From positions 1 through 64,000 of the forward strand of contig CBFHSD010000002.1 in assembly GCA_965658375.1 (NCBI GenBank): a DNA stretch of 64,000 nucleotides. The letters run 5' to 3'. The position numbers and the translations under genes are program-made. Each line of letters begins with the position of its first letter. Position 1 is the first letter of the stretch. Below, piece by piece: positions 1 to 8,281 of this stretch. This DNA comes from CBFHSD01 sp965658375. Its GTDB lineage: Bacteria > Bacteroidota > Bacteroidia > Flavobacteriales_G > Salibacteraceae. The notes under the pieces were generated by a model. That model made no database searches. It saw only the letters and a list, made by a program, of their open reading frames with translations, and was not told the DNA's origin.

Positions 1-1
1 T

Positions 2-973
2 GGGGCATCCAAAAAGTATGCAGAACAAGGTTTTGATTATTACATGTCAACAGGTGCGATATGGTTCAACCCAACAGATCATTGGACCTTTCAATTTGGA
101 CACGATAAACTCTTTATTGGCAATGGATACCGTTCCATTTTATTGAGTGACAATCCGCACAACTACCCCTTTTTGCAAGCTCAAACAAAAAGAAAATATT
201 GGTCATACACCGCAAATTGGGCGGTTTGGCAAACGGCACAGCGAACCCCTAAGACCACAGATGGAGAACCCATGTTTACTCGAAAGAATCTGAATCTAAA
301 CTACCTTACTATTCGCCCCTTCAAGAAACTGGAGCTCGGTATTTTTGAGGGAGTAGTTTGGAAACGATGGGATGATTCTATGGGAACCACAGATTTGAAC
401 CTAAATACTTTGAATCCTATTATAGGTGTCAATTCTTTGCTTGCCCAAAACGATTCAAATATTGCCTCCTACTCCGGGCTCAATCTAACATACATTCCCT
501 TTTCTGATTTTACTGCGTATGGTCAGCTTTCTTTTCAAGGGGGGTATCAATTGGGAGCAAAATACCAATGGTCTAAAAACGCCTGGAGAGTGCGAGGACA
601 ATTGGAATATAACGTGCTTAATGAGGGAGTGTATGGAAATGGCGAGAACAATACAGATTATCATCATTTTGGACAGCCAGTAGCACATCCGCTCAATGAA
701 GATTTTGCAGAATTTATGGGCTATGGTGCCATTCTTTACAGAAAATGGATTGCTTCTTTGCGCTATTCTAACGCCTCGTCTTCTGAAGAGTACAATGGCA
801 CACAAAGAGTAGAAAATGTGCAAGCCAAATTGGCTTGGGTATTTAACCCCACTACCAATATGCAACTTTACATGCAGGGGCATTTAAGAAAAACACATGA
901 TGATGAATCTTCTACCCAATGGGTGTCATTTGGTTTTAGAACCAACCTCATCAATCAATACTTAGATTTCTAA
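2..973 (+). CDS. Wzi/RemB-like outer-membrane protein (5' partial)
   Basis: The frame is open to the left edge of the window, so the true start lies upstream; 323 residues are visible. The sequence is rich in aromatic residues and beta-strand-like alternation, and carries the motif FGHDKLFIGNGYRSILLSDN, which recurs in almost the same form in the next gene. This pattern fits the Wzi capsule-assembly fold as found in Bacteroidota proteins annotated RemB (gliding motility). It ends in LDF, a typical outer-membrane-protein C-terminus with a terminal aromatic residue. Its stop shares one base with the start of the next gene (TAATG), so the two are almost certainly co-transcribed. The family call rests on motif recognition; a role in gliding or in capsule attachment is inferred. 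Confidence 0.7.
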   Translation, partial: GASKKYAEQGFDYYMSTGAIWFNPTDHWTFQFGHDKLFIGNGYRSILLSDNPHNYPFLQAQTKRKYWSYTANWAVWQTAQRTPKTTDGEPMFTRKNLNLNYLTIRPFKKLELGIFEGVVWKRWDDSMGTTDLNLNTLNPIIGVNSLLAQNDSNIASYSGLNLTYIPFSDFTAYGQLSFQGGYQLGAKYQWSKNAWRVRGQLEYNVLNEGVYGNGENNTDYHHFGQPVAHPLNEDFAEFMGYGAILYRKWIASLRYSNASSSEEYNGTQRVENVQAKLAWVFNPTTNMQLYMQGHLRKTHDDESSTQWVSFGFRTNLINQYLDF

Positions 974-2541
974 TGAGAAAAATAAGTGTAGTCTTAAGTA
1001 TTTTGTTGATGTCATGGGCTGTTCAGGCTCAAATGCTCGAAATTCCTTTGGCAGATTATGCGCAACGCGCCATTACGCTTCAAACGGATACCTTGGGTTC
1101 GCCAGTGCATTTTGGAATTAGACCTTTGCTTGCTCAGCAGGTAAGCGGCTCTCAATGGTATCAAGAAAACTGGAGAAGAGATTATTGGAAAGATCGGCAC
1201 ATGATTGATTTCTTCAAGAAAGAAAAACCTCATCAATTGTTTATTCAGCCGCTTGTTGGTGCATGGGCAGGAGTTGAGTCTGGAGATAAATACGATGTGT
1301 TTTCTGGAGGTGAATTGGGATTAAGAGCTACGTTTAAATCAGGGAAGAAGTTTGAGGTTCAAGTCAACACCATTCAAAATGCAGCTACATATCCTTTAAG
1401 AGTGGATGAGTACATCATCGATACAAAGAAGGTTCCCTCGCAAGCCTACGCCAATAAGGATCCTCAATTGGGTTATACCTTTAATAATTTTAGTGGTTAC
1501 ATTGGTTACGTTCCCAGCAAACACATTCGATTGCAATTGGGTCATGGCAAAAACTTTTGGGGAGAGGGTTACCGCTCTCTGATTCTTTCTGATTTTGCTC
1601 AGAACTACGATTATTTCAAAATGGTCACATCTTTTTGGAAGATCAACTATGTAAATCTTTTTACCCGTTTCAAAGACATTAGTGAAGACCCAAGCAAACC
1701 TCAGAATGCAAGTGCAAAGTATGGCACTTTTCATATGTTGAGCATTAATCTCGGAAAGCGTTGGAACCTCGCTGCTTTTGAGTCTGTCATTTGGCAAAGC
1801 CAAGATTCATTGGTGCAAAGAGGGTTTGATATGAATTACCTGAATCCTGTCATCTATTACAGGCCTGTAGAGTGGTCCATTGGGTCTCCAGACAATGTGT
1901 TACTTGGGGCACAGACTTCCTTCAGGGCTTCTGATGAGATTAAGTTTTATGGCCAAATAATGATAGATGAGTTTGTCTTTCAAGAGCTGACCCAAGAGTC
2001 AGGTTCTTGGAGAAATAAGTATGCTTACCAAGCCGGTGTAAAATGGTACAATGCTTTTGGAGTTAAGAATTTGGGATCTTTGCTAGAAGGGAATTGGATT
2101 AGGCCTTACATGTACTCACATTCTGATGTAAGAACCAATTATGGGCATTTTAATGAACCTTTGGCCCATCCTGGAGGGGCTAACTTGAAAGAATTCGTGA
2201 ACATTTGGTGGTGGAATTACCAAAGGTTTTATGGAGAAGCCAAGTTGATTTACAAGTTGCAAGGCTTAGATAATGATACCTCAAACTATGGCGCGGATAT
2301 TTATAAGCCTTACACAACCCGTTCTGTAGAAGATGACTCTTTTATAGGGCAAGGAGAACAGCTGAGGCAGTTCAGTTTGAGGTTTCGAGCTTCTTATATG
2401 ATTGAGCCTAAAGCAAGATTGAATGCCTTCATCCAATATGCTTACACGTATTCTAAGCCAATGAGCGGAGTAGCTTCTAACAATTACTTTATCACATTTG
2501 GAGTAGAGACAGCCCTTTTCAATCGTTATTTCGACTTTTAG
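973..2541 (+). CDS. Wzi/RemB-like outer-membrane protein
   Basis: This 522-residue protein starts with a signal peptide (MRKISVVLSILLMSWAVQAQ). It has the same core motif as the gene before it (FGHGKNFWGEGYRSLILSDF) and a matching C-terminus (NRYFDF), so the two are tandem paralogues. The fold is expected to be an outer-membrane beta-barrel of the Wzi type. Related Flavobacteria proteins are annotated RemB and linked to gliding motility, while Wzi of proteobacteria binds capsule polysaccharide at the surface. The start overlaps the previous stop by one base, which supports translational coupling. The exact role here cannot be read from the sequence. Confidence 0.72.
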   Translation: MRKISVVLSILLMSWAVQAQMLEIPLADYAQRAITLQTDTLGSPVHFGIRPLLAQQVSGSQWYQENWRRDYWKDRHMIDFFKKEKPHQLFIQPLVGAWAGVESGDKYDVFSGGELGLRATFKSGKKFEVQVNTIQNAATYPLRVDEYIIDTKKVPSQAYANKDPQLGYTFNNFSGYIGYVPSKHIRLQLGHGKNFWGEGYRSLILSDFAQNYDYFKMVTSFWKINYVNLFTRFKDISEDPSKPQNASAKYGTFHMLSINLGKRWNLAAFESVIWQSQDSLVQRGFDMNYLNPVIYYRPVEWSIGSPDNVLLGAQTSFRASDEIKFYGQIMIDEFVFQELTQESGSWRNKYAYQAGVKWYNAFGVKNLGSLLEGNWIRPYMYSHSDVRTNYGHFNEPLAHPGGANLKEFVNIWWWNYQRFYGEAKLIYKLQGLDNDTSNYGADIYKPYTTRSVEDDSFIGQGEQLRQFSLRFRASYMIEPKARLNAFIQYAYTYSKPMSGVASNNYFITFGVETALFNRYFDF

Positions 2542-2549
2542 CAATTTCC

Positions 2550-2580
2550 TTGTATCAACCCAAACAGTCTCTTATTTTTG
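2550..2580 (+). promoter_or_regulatory. Predicted promoter of the oxidase assembly cluster
   Basis: A TTG at 2550-2552 and TATTTTTG at 2573-2580 are separated by 20 bases, matching the Bacteroidota -33/-7 consensus (TTG, TAnnTTTG). The expected transcription start near 2585 falls just before ATG 2593, giving a very short leader. This argues against translation from the in-frame TTG at 2578, which lies inside the -7 box. Confidence 0.65.
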
Positions 2581-2592
2581 CAGTTCGATTAC

Positions 2593-3480
2593 ATGTTAGC
2601 AGAAGAAGCACATTCCGTAGAGATTTCATTTAAAAGCCGCTTAAAAGCATGGGCTGAATTTGCCAAGTTAAGATTGGCAGTTTTGGTGGTATTTTCTGCT
2701 GCGGTAAGTTATTTCATGGCTGTTGAGACCTTTGATCTAATGAGGTTTAGCATGCTTATAATCGGAGGATTTTTGATAACGGGCGCCTCCAATGGATTCA
2801 ATCAAGTGATTGAAAAAGATTTGGATGCCTTAATGCAGAGAACACAGAACAGGCCAATTCCTTCTGGAAGAATGTCTGCAAAGGAGGGAACCATTCTTTC
2901 GGTTGTGATGGCGATTATTGGTGTAACGCTATTGTGGTTACTTAATCCTTTAACCGGTATTCTCGGAACCTTAGCCCTCATTCTTTACGTTGTTTTTTAT
3001 ACTCCGCTCAAGAGAATTTCGCCTATCGCGGTGTTAGTGGGCGCTTTTCCAGGTGCAATACCAGCCATGCTGGGTTATATTGCTGAGTCTGGAAAGTTCG
3101 GACTTGTTCCAGGGCTTCTTTTTTTAGTTCAATTCATTTGGCAATTCCCACATTTCTGGGCCATTGCTTGGAAGTTAGACAAAGACTACAAGAAAGCTGG
3201 TTTTAAAATGTTGCCTAGCGCAGGTGGACAGAATAAAACAAGTGCGCTCATTAATCTAGCTTATACCGTTGCTATTATTCCAGTTGGTTTAGCTCCTTAT
3301 GCTTTTGGAGTTACAGGTTGGATTTCTGCCGTAATTGTAACAATTATGGGAGTATGGTTTACCTACAAGTCCTACATACTCTACAAAAAATGTGATTCCG
3401 AAGCTGCGACTAAACTGATGTTCGCTTCATTTGTTTATCTACCTATAGTGCAATTAGCGCTGTTATTTGATAAGATTTAA
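2593..3480 (+). CDS. ctaB: Protoheme IX farnesyltransferase (heme O synthase)
   Basis: This 295-residue integral membrane prenyltransferase (UbiA superfamily) transfers a farnesyl group to heme B to make heme O, the precursor of heme A for cytochrome oxidase. It shows the aspartate-rich site with the characteristic NxxxDxxxD pattern (NQVIEKDLDALMQRTQNRP), the second loop after VFYTPLKR, and about eight hydrophobic segments. The length is normal for the family. ATG 2593 is chosen over the upstream TTG because the TTG is part of the -7 promoter element. It heads a cluster of oxidase subunit and assembly genes with gaps of only 3-33 bases. Confidence 0.93.
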   Translation: MLAEEAHSVEISFKSRLKAWAEFAKLRLAVLVVFSAAVSYFMAVETFDLMRFSMLIIGGFLITGASNGFNQVIEKDLDALMQRTQNRPIPSGRMSAKEGTILSVVMAIIGVTLLWLLNPLTGILGTLALILYVVFYTPLKRISPIAVLVGAFPGAIPAMLGYIAESGKFGLVPGLLFLVQFIWQFPHFWAIAWKLDKDYKKAGFKMLPSAGGQNKTSALINLAYTVAIIPVGLAPYAFGVTGWISAVIVTIMGVWFTYKSYILYKKCDSEAATKLMFASFVYLPIVQLALLFDKI

Positions 3481-3483
3481 AAA

Positions 3484-4074
3484 ATGGAACAAAATGTACA
3501 CGCTCAGATGAATGAGCAACAAGAAATCAGAAATAGAGTAGCAAAACCACTTTTGTGGGTGTCTATTGTTGGAATGGTGATGTTTTTCGCGGGTTTTACC
3601 TCTTATTACCTCATCAGACATGCCCAAGGAGGTTGGGCCGGATTTGAATTTCCTCAGCCATTTTTTATCAGCACTATTTTTATTGTGCTGAGCAGCATTT
3701 CCTTAATCATTGCTAAGCTGCAATTGAATAAAGGGAATCAAAAAGTATCGACTAATTTAATCCTTACGACCTTTGTATTAGGTCTAGGTTTCTGCATTCA
3801 GCAGTTTAAAGCTTATGGATATATGGTAGATCAGGGTTTCTTTTTTACAGGCCCTGAATCAAATGTGTCGTATTCTATTTTATACGTGATCACCTTTGCC
3901 CATTTTCTTCACGTAAGTGCAGGAATGATTGTTTTGGCGGTGACCTTTGTTAAATCATTAAGCGGAAGCTATACTCCAAAAGATAAGCTCGGTTTTGAGC
4001 TTGCCGAAATTTTTTGGCACTTCTTGGGCGTTCTATGGCTTTATCTGCTATTTTTTCTTGTTTTTATTCGTTAA
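3484..4074 (+). CDS. Cytochrome c oxidase subunit III-like protein (short form)
   Basis: A 196-residue protein with about five membrane segments, at roughly residues 22-45, 60-80, 90-110, 130-155 and 177-195. The last two carry HFLHVSAG and EIFWHFLGVLWLYLLFF, the conserved C-terminal part of heme-copper oxidase subunit III (FHGxHV...YWHFVDxVW type). It begins three bases after ctaB and is followed by a second, longer subunit III gene. Paired subunit III genes of this kind occur in Bacteroidota caa3-type clusters. Subunits I and II are not in this window. Confidence 0.88.
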   Translation: MEQNVHAQMNEQQEIRNRVAKPLLWVSIVGMVMFFAGFTSYYLIRHAQGGWAGFEFPQPFFISTIFIVLSSISLIIAKLQLNKGNQKVSTNLILTTFVLGLGFCIQQFKAYGYMVDQGFFFTGPESNVSYSILYVITFAHFLHVSAGMIVLAVTFVKSLSGSYTPKDKLGFELAEIFWHFLGVLWLYLLFFLVFIR

Positions 4075-4107
4075 CATTGCAAGCAATTATTTAATCGTAA
4101 ACCCGAT

Positions 4108-4917
4108 ATGGCTGGAGAAGCAAGCAAGGCAATAGAACCCAAGGTGTTATGGGGTGGAGGTAGATCTCCATTTAGTATTTCTTATGGTAAAATGATGATG
4201 TGGCTCTTCTTAGTGTCAGATGCATTGACATTCAGTGGACTGCTTGGTTCAATGGCGTATATGCGTCATTTGCATGCAGAAGCATGGCCAGTCAGTGAGC
4301 AAGTGTTCTTTCACTTCCCTTTCACTCACGCACATCTACCATTGTTGTATGTAGCTTTAATGACTTTTATTTTGATTGTAAGTTCTGTAACAATGGTACT
4401 AGCCGTTGAAGCAGGGCATAGGATGGATAAAAAGGGTGTGGTTAAATGGTTAGCCTTTACAGTAATAGGTGGTTTCATCTTTTTAGGTTCACAAGCTTGG
4501 GAGTGGAGCACCTTTATTCATGGTTCAGAACTAGGTTCTTATGTAATGCCTAGCGGACGTACAGCAACTTTGATGGAAGATGGGGCGTTATCTTATTACG
4601 ATGGCGTTGATGTTCTTACCATTGAAGGAGCAGAAGCTGAAAAAATCAAAGCAACAGGTGAGTTTATTCACGGAGCAAATATGCACCGTAATGAATATGG
4701 TCATCGCTTATATGCTCAGTACTTCTTTGGTATTACCGGGTTTCACGGTTTTCACGTATTTAGTGGGGTTGTGATTAATTTCATCGTTCTGATTGGAGTA
4801 ATTAAAGGAGTTTATCACAAAAGAGGCCACTACGAGATGGTTGAAAAAGCTGGACTGTATTGGCACTTTGTAGATTTAGTATGGGTATTTGTATTTACCT
4901 TCTTCTACCTTATCTAA
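4108..4917 (+). CDS. Cytochrome c oxidase subunit III (long form)
   Basis: This 269-residue subunit III shows the classic elements FGITGFHGFHVFSGV and GLYWHFVDLVWVFVFTFFYLI near its C-terminus. A hydrophilic stretch of about 60 residues (roughly 140-200, including YYDGVDVLTIEGAEAEKIK) lies between membrane segments and is not part of the minimal subunit III fold. It is the second of two subunit III genes in a row and probably the canonical one, since its C-terminal motif is closer to the family. It belongs to the terminal oxidase of the inner membrane. Confidence 0.92.
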   Translation: MAGEASKAIEPKVLWGGGRSPFSISYGKMMMWLFLVSDALTFSGLLGSMAYMRHLHAEAWPVSEQVFFHFPFTHAHLPLLYVALMTFILIVSSVTMVLAVEAGHRMDKKGVVKWLAFTVIGGFIFLGSQAWEWSTFIHGSELGSYVMPSGRTATLMEDGALSYYDGVDVLTIEGAEAEKIKATGEFIHGANMHRNEYGHRLYAQYFFGITGFHGFHVFSGVVINFIVLIGVIKGVYHKRGHYEMVEKAGLYWHFVDLVWVFVFTFFYLI

Positions 4918-4938
4918 TCATAAGAAATTACACGAAAC

Positions 4939-5292
4939 ATGGAAAGAGACGATATTATTGAATATTCACTAGATGCCCATCATGGCGAGGATGCTGGAAA
5001 GAAAATTCGCAAGAAAATCTTTCAAGTAACCATTATCTTATCGGTATTAACAGCAATTGAGGTACTGGTTGGTGTATTTTTAAGTAAAACAGCCGTTGGT
5101 GCAGAGAGCGCTACATGGGCAACTATTAAATTGTTTTATGTAGTTCTTACTTTAATTAAGGCCGGCTACATTGTAATGGTCTTTATGCACCTTGGAGAAG
5201 AAAGAAAAGGGTTTAAATGGATTGTATTAGCACCTTATGCTTTATTTATCCTATACCTTCTTTATATGTTAATAGTTGAAGCAAACATGTAA
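4939..5292 (+). CDS. Cytochrome c oxidase subunit IV
   Basis: A 117-residue protein with three membrane segments (about residues 28-50, 62-84 and 92-114) in the arrangement of the prokaryotic subunit IV family. The loop segment VMVFMHLGEERKGFKW matches the family's conserved YFMHLKFE-type sequence. It lies 21 bases after subunit III and 3 bases before the SCO-like gene, so it is clearly part of the same operon. Subunit IV is a small accessory subunit of caa3/bo3-type oxidases. Confidence 0.88.
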   Translation: MERDDIIEYSLDAHHGEDAGKKIRKKIFQVTIILSVLTAIEVLVGVFLSKTAVGAESATWATIKLFYVVLTLIKAGYIVMVFMHLGEERKGFKWIVLAPYALFILYLLYMLIVEANM

Positions 5293-5295
5293 CAC

Positions 5296-5991
5296 ATGAA
5301 AAAGACCAAACTAATTCAATTGGTTTCGGTTTTTGCGATACTCATTATTCCTTCACTATTTTATGTGATATTAACAGCGGGCGAGCATGACATCGCCCGT
5401 TTGTCATTTTATGGACCGGAGGGTATCGGAGAATCTGGAATTGGAGAAGGTGCAAATGACTCCGTAAGATACGAGTTAGATCCTTCAATTAAATTTCAAA
5501 CAAGCACAGGTGACAGTTCTTCTTTTGGAGACTTAAGAGAGAACATTTTAGTAATTCACTTTTTCTGCACGGATTGCAGTCAAGAAAGTGACCGGGTGAT
5601 AACTCAAATACAAGAATTGGCATTAAAGTTTGAAGATAAAGAAGACGTAAGATTTTTATCTATTACAACCGATGCCGATAAAGATAACCTAGAAGCGGTA
5701 GCTGATCTTAAGAAGAAGTTTAGAGAACTTCCGTCAAACCGCATTTTCGCGTTGCTGAATGAAGAACAAGCACTGGATCTTGCTAGCAATCATTTGCTCA
5801 TGAATCTTTATGGCGAAATTCAAAACCCTTTTTATACAAACACTGTTGTAGTGGTGGATAAAGAAGGACGTCTGAGAGCATTTGAAGATGGCGTTCAATA
5901 TTTAAATAAAGGTGCAATTGATGATGCGATTGAAGCGTTGAGATTCGCCTATTTTAGGAATGAACAAATGACAAAAAATGGCAAGCAATAA
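5296..5991 (+). CDS. SCO1/SenC-like or thioredoxin-fold protein
   Basis: A 231-residue protein with one N-terminal membrane anchor (about residues 7-27) and a thioredoxin-like domain outside the cytoplasm. The redox motif is FFCTDCSQ (Cys91, Cys94). SCO copper chaperones normally have CxxxC and a downstream histidine; here the spacing is CxxC, and the region expected to hold the histidine reads FYTNTVVVVDKEGR, with none. Operon position (after oxidase subunits, overlapping the next gene by 14 bases) supports a role in oxidase maturation, perhaps as a thiol reductant rather than a copper carrier. That functional distinction is inference. Confidence 0.78.
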   Translation: MKKTKLIQLVSVFAILIIPSLFYVILTAGEHDIARLSFYGPEGIGESGIGEGANDSVRYELDPSIKFQTSTGDSSSFGDLRENILVIHFFCTDCSQESDRVITQIQELALKFEDKEDVRFLSITTDADKDNLEAVADLKKKFRELPSNRIFALLNEEQALDLASNHLLMNLYGEIQNPFYTNTVVVVDKEGRLRAFEDGVQYLNKGAIDDAIEALRFAYFRNEQMTKNGKQ

Positions 5992-6496
5992 GACCATAGT
6001 TAGAGGAATTTGGATATTTAGTGCTGTAGTTTATGCTTTGGTAATCTTACTGCATGAATTGCCACAAATGGAGAATAGACCTTCTTGGGTCTCTTTTTTA
6101 CCGAAGCTTAATGCTTTAATAAATGGAGTGTGTTTCCTATTGTTGGTATTATCCGGCCTTGCTATCAAACAAAAAAATATCGGGGTGCATAAAATCTTAA
6201 ATGTAGCGGCAGCTTCATTAAGTGTGCTTTTTTTGCTCTCTTATGTCCTCAATCATTTTTTCTCAGGAGATACTTCTTATGAAGGGCTTTATCCAGATGT
6301 GTTTTACTTCATCTTAATCACTCACATTGTGCTAGCGGGTGTTTCACTGCCCTTTATTTTATTGTCTCTACATTACGGTAATAAGCTTATGGTGCCAAGA
6401 CATAAAAAGGTAGTACGCTGGACATATCCAGTTTGGCTTTATGTAACTTTTACCGGGGTTTTGGTTTATTTATTCTTGGCACCTTACTATGCATAA
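5978..6496 (+). CDS. DUF420 membrane protein (CtaM-like)
   Basis: A 172-residue polytopic protein with five predicted membrane segments and several histidines at their edges (LLHELP, NHFF, THIVLAG, LHYGNK, RHKKVVRWTYPVWLYV). The sequence pattern and the position in an oxidase cluster fit DUF420; a member of this family, CtaM of Staphylococcus aureus, is needed for cytochrome aa3 maturation. It starts inside the end of the SCO-like gene and overlaps the next gene by 8 bases, so translation is probably coupled. A role in heme or copper insertion is inferred. Confidence 0.82.
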   Translation: MASNKTIVRGIWIFSAVVYALVILLHELPQMENRPSWVSFLPKLNALINGVCFLLLVLSGLAIKQKNIGVHKILNVAAASLSVLFLLSYVLNHFFSGDTSYEGLYPDVFYFILITHIVLAGVSLPFILLSLHYGNKLMVPRHKKVVRWTYPVWLYVTFTGVLVYLFLAPYYA

Positions 6497-6725
6497 GATT
6501 ATAAGTACTCTTGTTTTAAGCATTTTGTTTACTGTAAGTAGTTTTGCACAATGCAGTATGTGCAGAGCGGTGGTAGAAAGCAATGAGAATAATTTAGCGG
6601 CAGGTTTGAACTCCGGAATCGTTTACCTCATGGTCTTTCCTTATTTGTTTTTGATTGTAGTAGGTTATATGCTCTTCAGAAAGTTCAGAAAGGACAACCT
6701 GAAATTCGGGTTCACCAGAGCTTAG
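6489..6725 (+). CDS. Small CxxC membrane protein of the oxidase cluster
   Basis: A 78-residue protein with a signal-peptide-like start (MHKIISTLVLSILFTVSSFA), immediately followed by QCSMCRAVVES and then one membrane helix (about residues 45-63) and a basic tail. The two cysteines would sit just outside the cytoplasmic membrane, next to the signal cleavage site. It overlaps the DUF420 gene by 8 bases and closes the operon. I do not recognise a named family. Placement suggests a small redox or metal-handling factor in oxidase assembly, but the sequence shows only the motif and topology. Confidence 0.75.
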   Translation: MHKIISTLVLSILFTVSSFAQCSMCRAVVESNENNLAAGLNSGIVYLMVFPYLFLIVVGYMLFRKFRKDNLKFGFTRA

Positions 6726-6811
6726 TCTATTCCATTGGTCAAATCTATACACCAATAGAAAGGCAAACTTTCCGTTACTTCACTTTTTCTCAAAACACGT
6801 GATGCATCGCT

Positions 6812-6819
6812 TACATTTG
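6812..6819 (+). promoter_or_regulatory. Predicted -7 element before the TolC-type gene
   Basis: TACATTTG matches the Bacteroidota -7 consensus TAnnTTTG exactly and lies 16 bases before ATG 6836. No clear TTG -33 element is visible at the expected distance, so this is a partial match. It is the best candidate in the 110-base gap after the oxidase cluster. Confidence 0.5.
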
Positions 6820-6835
6820 TAGAAATTCAGATGAC

Positions 6836-8281
6836 ATGCGTACACAGTACCTCATTCTTCTTTTTTGTTCCTTTTCTAGCCTTGTGTTCTCGCAAGAGGT
6901 ATGGAATCTTGAAAAGTGTATTTCATACGCCATTGAGAATAATTTAACTATTGAAATCAGTGAGTTGAACCTTGAACTAGCAGACAATCAAGTGTATCAA
7001 TCAAAAGGGAATTTTTTGCCCAACTTAAATGGAGGTGTAACCCATCAAATGAATTACGGTCAAACCATTGATCCGTTCACCAACTCGTTTGCCGTAAATA
7101 GTGTACAGAGTAACAGCTTGTTTATTTCTTCTAACTGGACCATTTTCAATGGGATGCAAAACCTCAACAACCTCAAGCGAAACCAGTATAGTTATCTATC
7201 CAGTAAGTATGACTTAGAAAACACGAAATACAACATTGCCTTACTGGTTACACAGAATTATCTGAACATTCTCTTTTTTCAAGAGCAAGTGAAGATTGCC
7301 AATCAACAAATTCGTATTATTCAAGAACAAGTGAACCGGACAAAAAAACTCTTTGCAGCAGGTACCATACCTAGGGGAAGCTTGCTAGAGGTTGAAGCAC
7401 AATTAGCGAGAGAAGAGTTGAATCTAATAAATACCGAAAATAGCCTCAACTTAGCTTATATAGATTTAAAGCAAACGCTAGTTTTAGAATATGATTACAA
7501 CATGGTTATTGAAACACCAGAGTTCGAAACTTTAGATTTAAGACTACCTGCAGGTACAGAGGCTATTGTAGCAAGTGCAAACCAAAACTTCCCAAGTATA
7601 ATTAGTCAAGAGTATGCCACTCAAAGTGCAGAAAAAGGAGTGAGTATAGCTAAAGGACAATACAGTCCAACACTATCATTCAACGCAAGCCTAGGTTCTG
7701 GTTATTCAGGGAACAACAAAGAGATTACTGGAGCAGAATACACAGGGAACAATGACACCTTGCCATCGTTCACTGCTCCTGATTTTAATTTTATTCTACA
7801 ACCAGAAATCAATTACACACAGCAAGTAAAACGTTGGGGAGACCAATTGGAAGAAAACTTTAACCAATCATGGGGTCTTCAGCTCACAATTCCAATTTTT
7901 AATCGTTTTCAAGTAAGTTCTAGTGTGAACCAAGCTAGAATCAATTACGACATAGCTCAAACACGTCTTAGCCAAGAAAAACTCACGGTTCGTCAGAATA
8001 TTGAAAAATCATACGCAGATGCTGTAGCGGCAATTAAATCTTATAGAGCGAATGAAAAATCTGTAGAGTCGCTCAAGCTTGCTTTTGATTATGCTCAAGA
8101 GCGCTTTGATGTTGGGATGATCAATGCTGTAGAATACAATCAATCAAAGAACAACTTGTTCAGAGCACAATCGGAATTGGTGCAGGCCAAGTACGACTAT
8201 GTGTTTAAACTTAAAATATTAGAATACTACCGAGGCGATAAATTTGATTTCGGAACACTTGAACAAAACAACAATGAATAA
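6836..8281 (+). CDS. TolC-family outer-membrane efflux protein
   Basis: A 481-residue protein with a signal peptide (MRTQYLILLFCSFSSLVFSQ) and two copies of the outer-membrane-factor pattern. The first starts at WNLEKCISYAIENNLTIE and the second around WGLQLTIPIFNRFQVSSSVNQAR, each with long alpha-helical, Asn/Gln/Ala-rich hairpins. Such proteins form trimeric exit ducts for tripartite efflux or type I secretion. The next gene, overlapping by 8 bases, encodes the matching periplasmic adaptor. The substrate cannot be inferred. Confidence 0.9.
   Translation: MRTQYLILLFCSFSSLVFSQEVWNLEKCISYAIENNLTIEISELNLELADNQVYQSKGNFLPNLNGGVTHQMNYGQTIDPFTNSFAVNSVQSNSLFISSNWTIFNGMQNLNNLKRNQYSYLSSKYDLENTKYNIALLVTQNYLNILFFQEQVKIANQQIRIIQEQVNRTKKLFAAGTIPRGSLLEVEAQLAREELNLINTENSLNLAYIDLKQTLVLEYDYNMVIETPEFETLDLRLPAGTEAIVASANQNFPSIISQEYATQSAEKGVSIAKGQYSPTLSFNASLGSGYSGNNKEITGAEYTGNNDTLPSFTAPDFNFILQPEINYTQQVKRWGDQLEENFNQSWGLQLTIPIFNRFQVSSSVNQARINYDIAQTRLSQEKLTVRQNIEKSYADAVAAIKSYRANEKSVESLKLAFDYAQERFDVGMINAVEYNQSKNNLFRAQSELVQAKYDYVFKLKILEYYRGDKFDFGTLEQNNNE

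Noticed and set aside
2578..2592. TTG start giving ctaB five extra residues
   Set aside because: The TTG is part of a full -33/-7 promoter match, so it would lie upstream of the transcript start.
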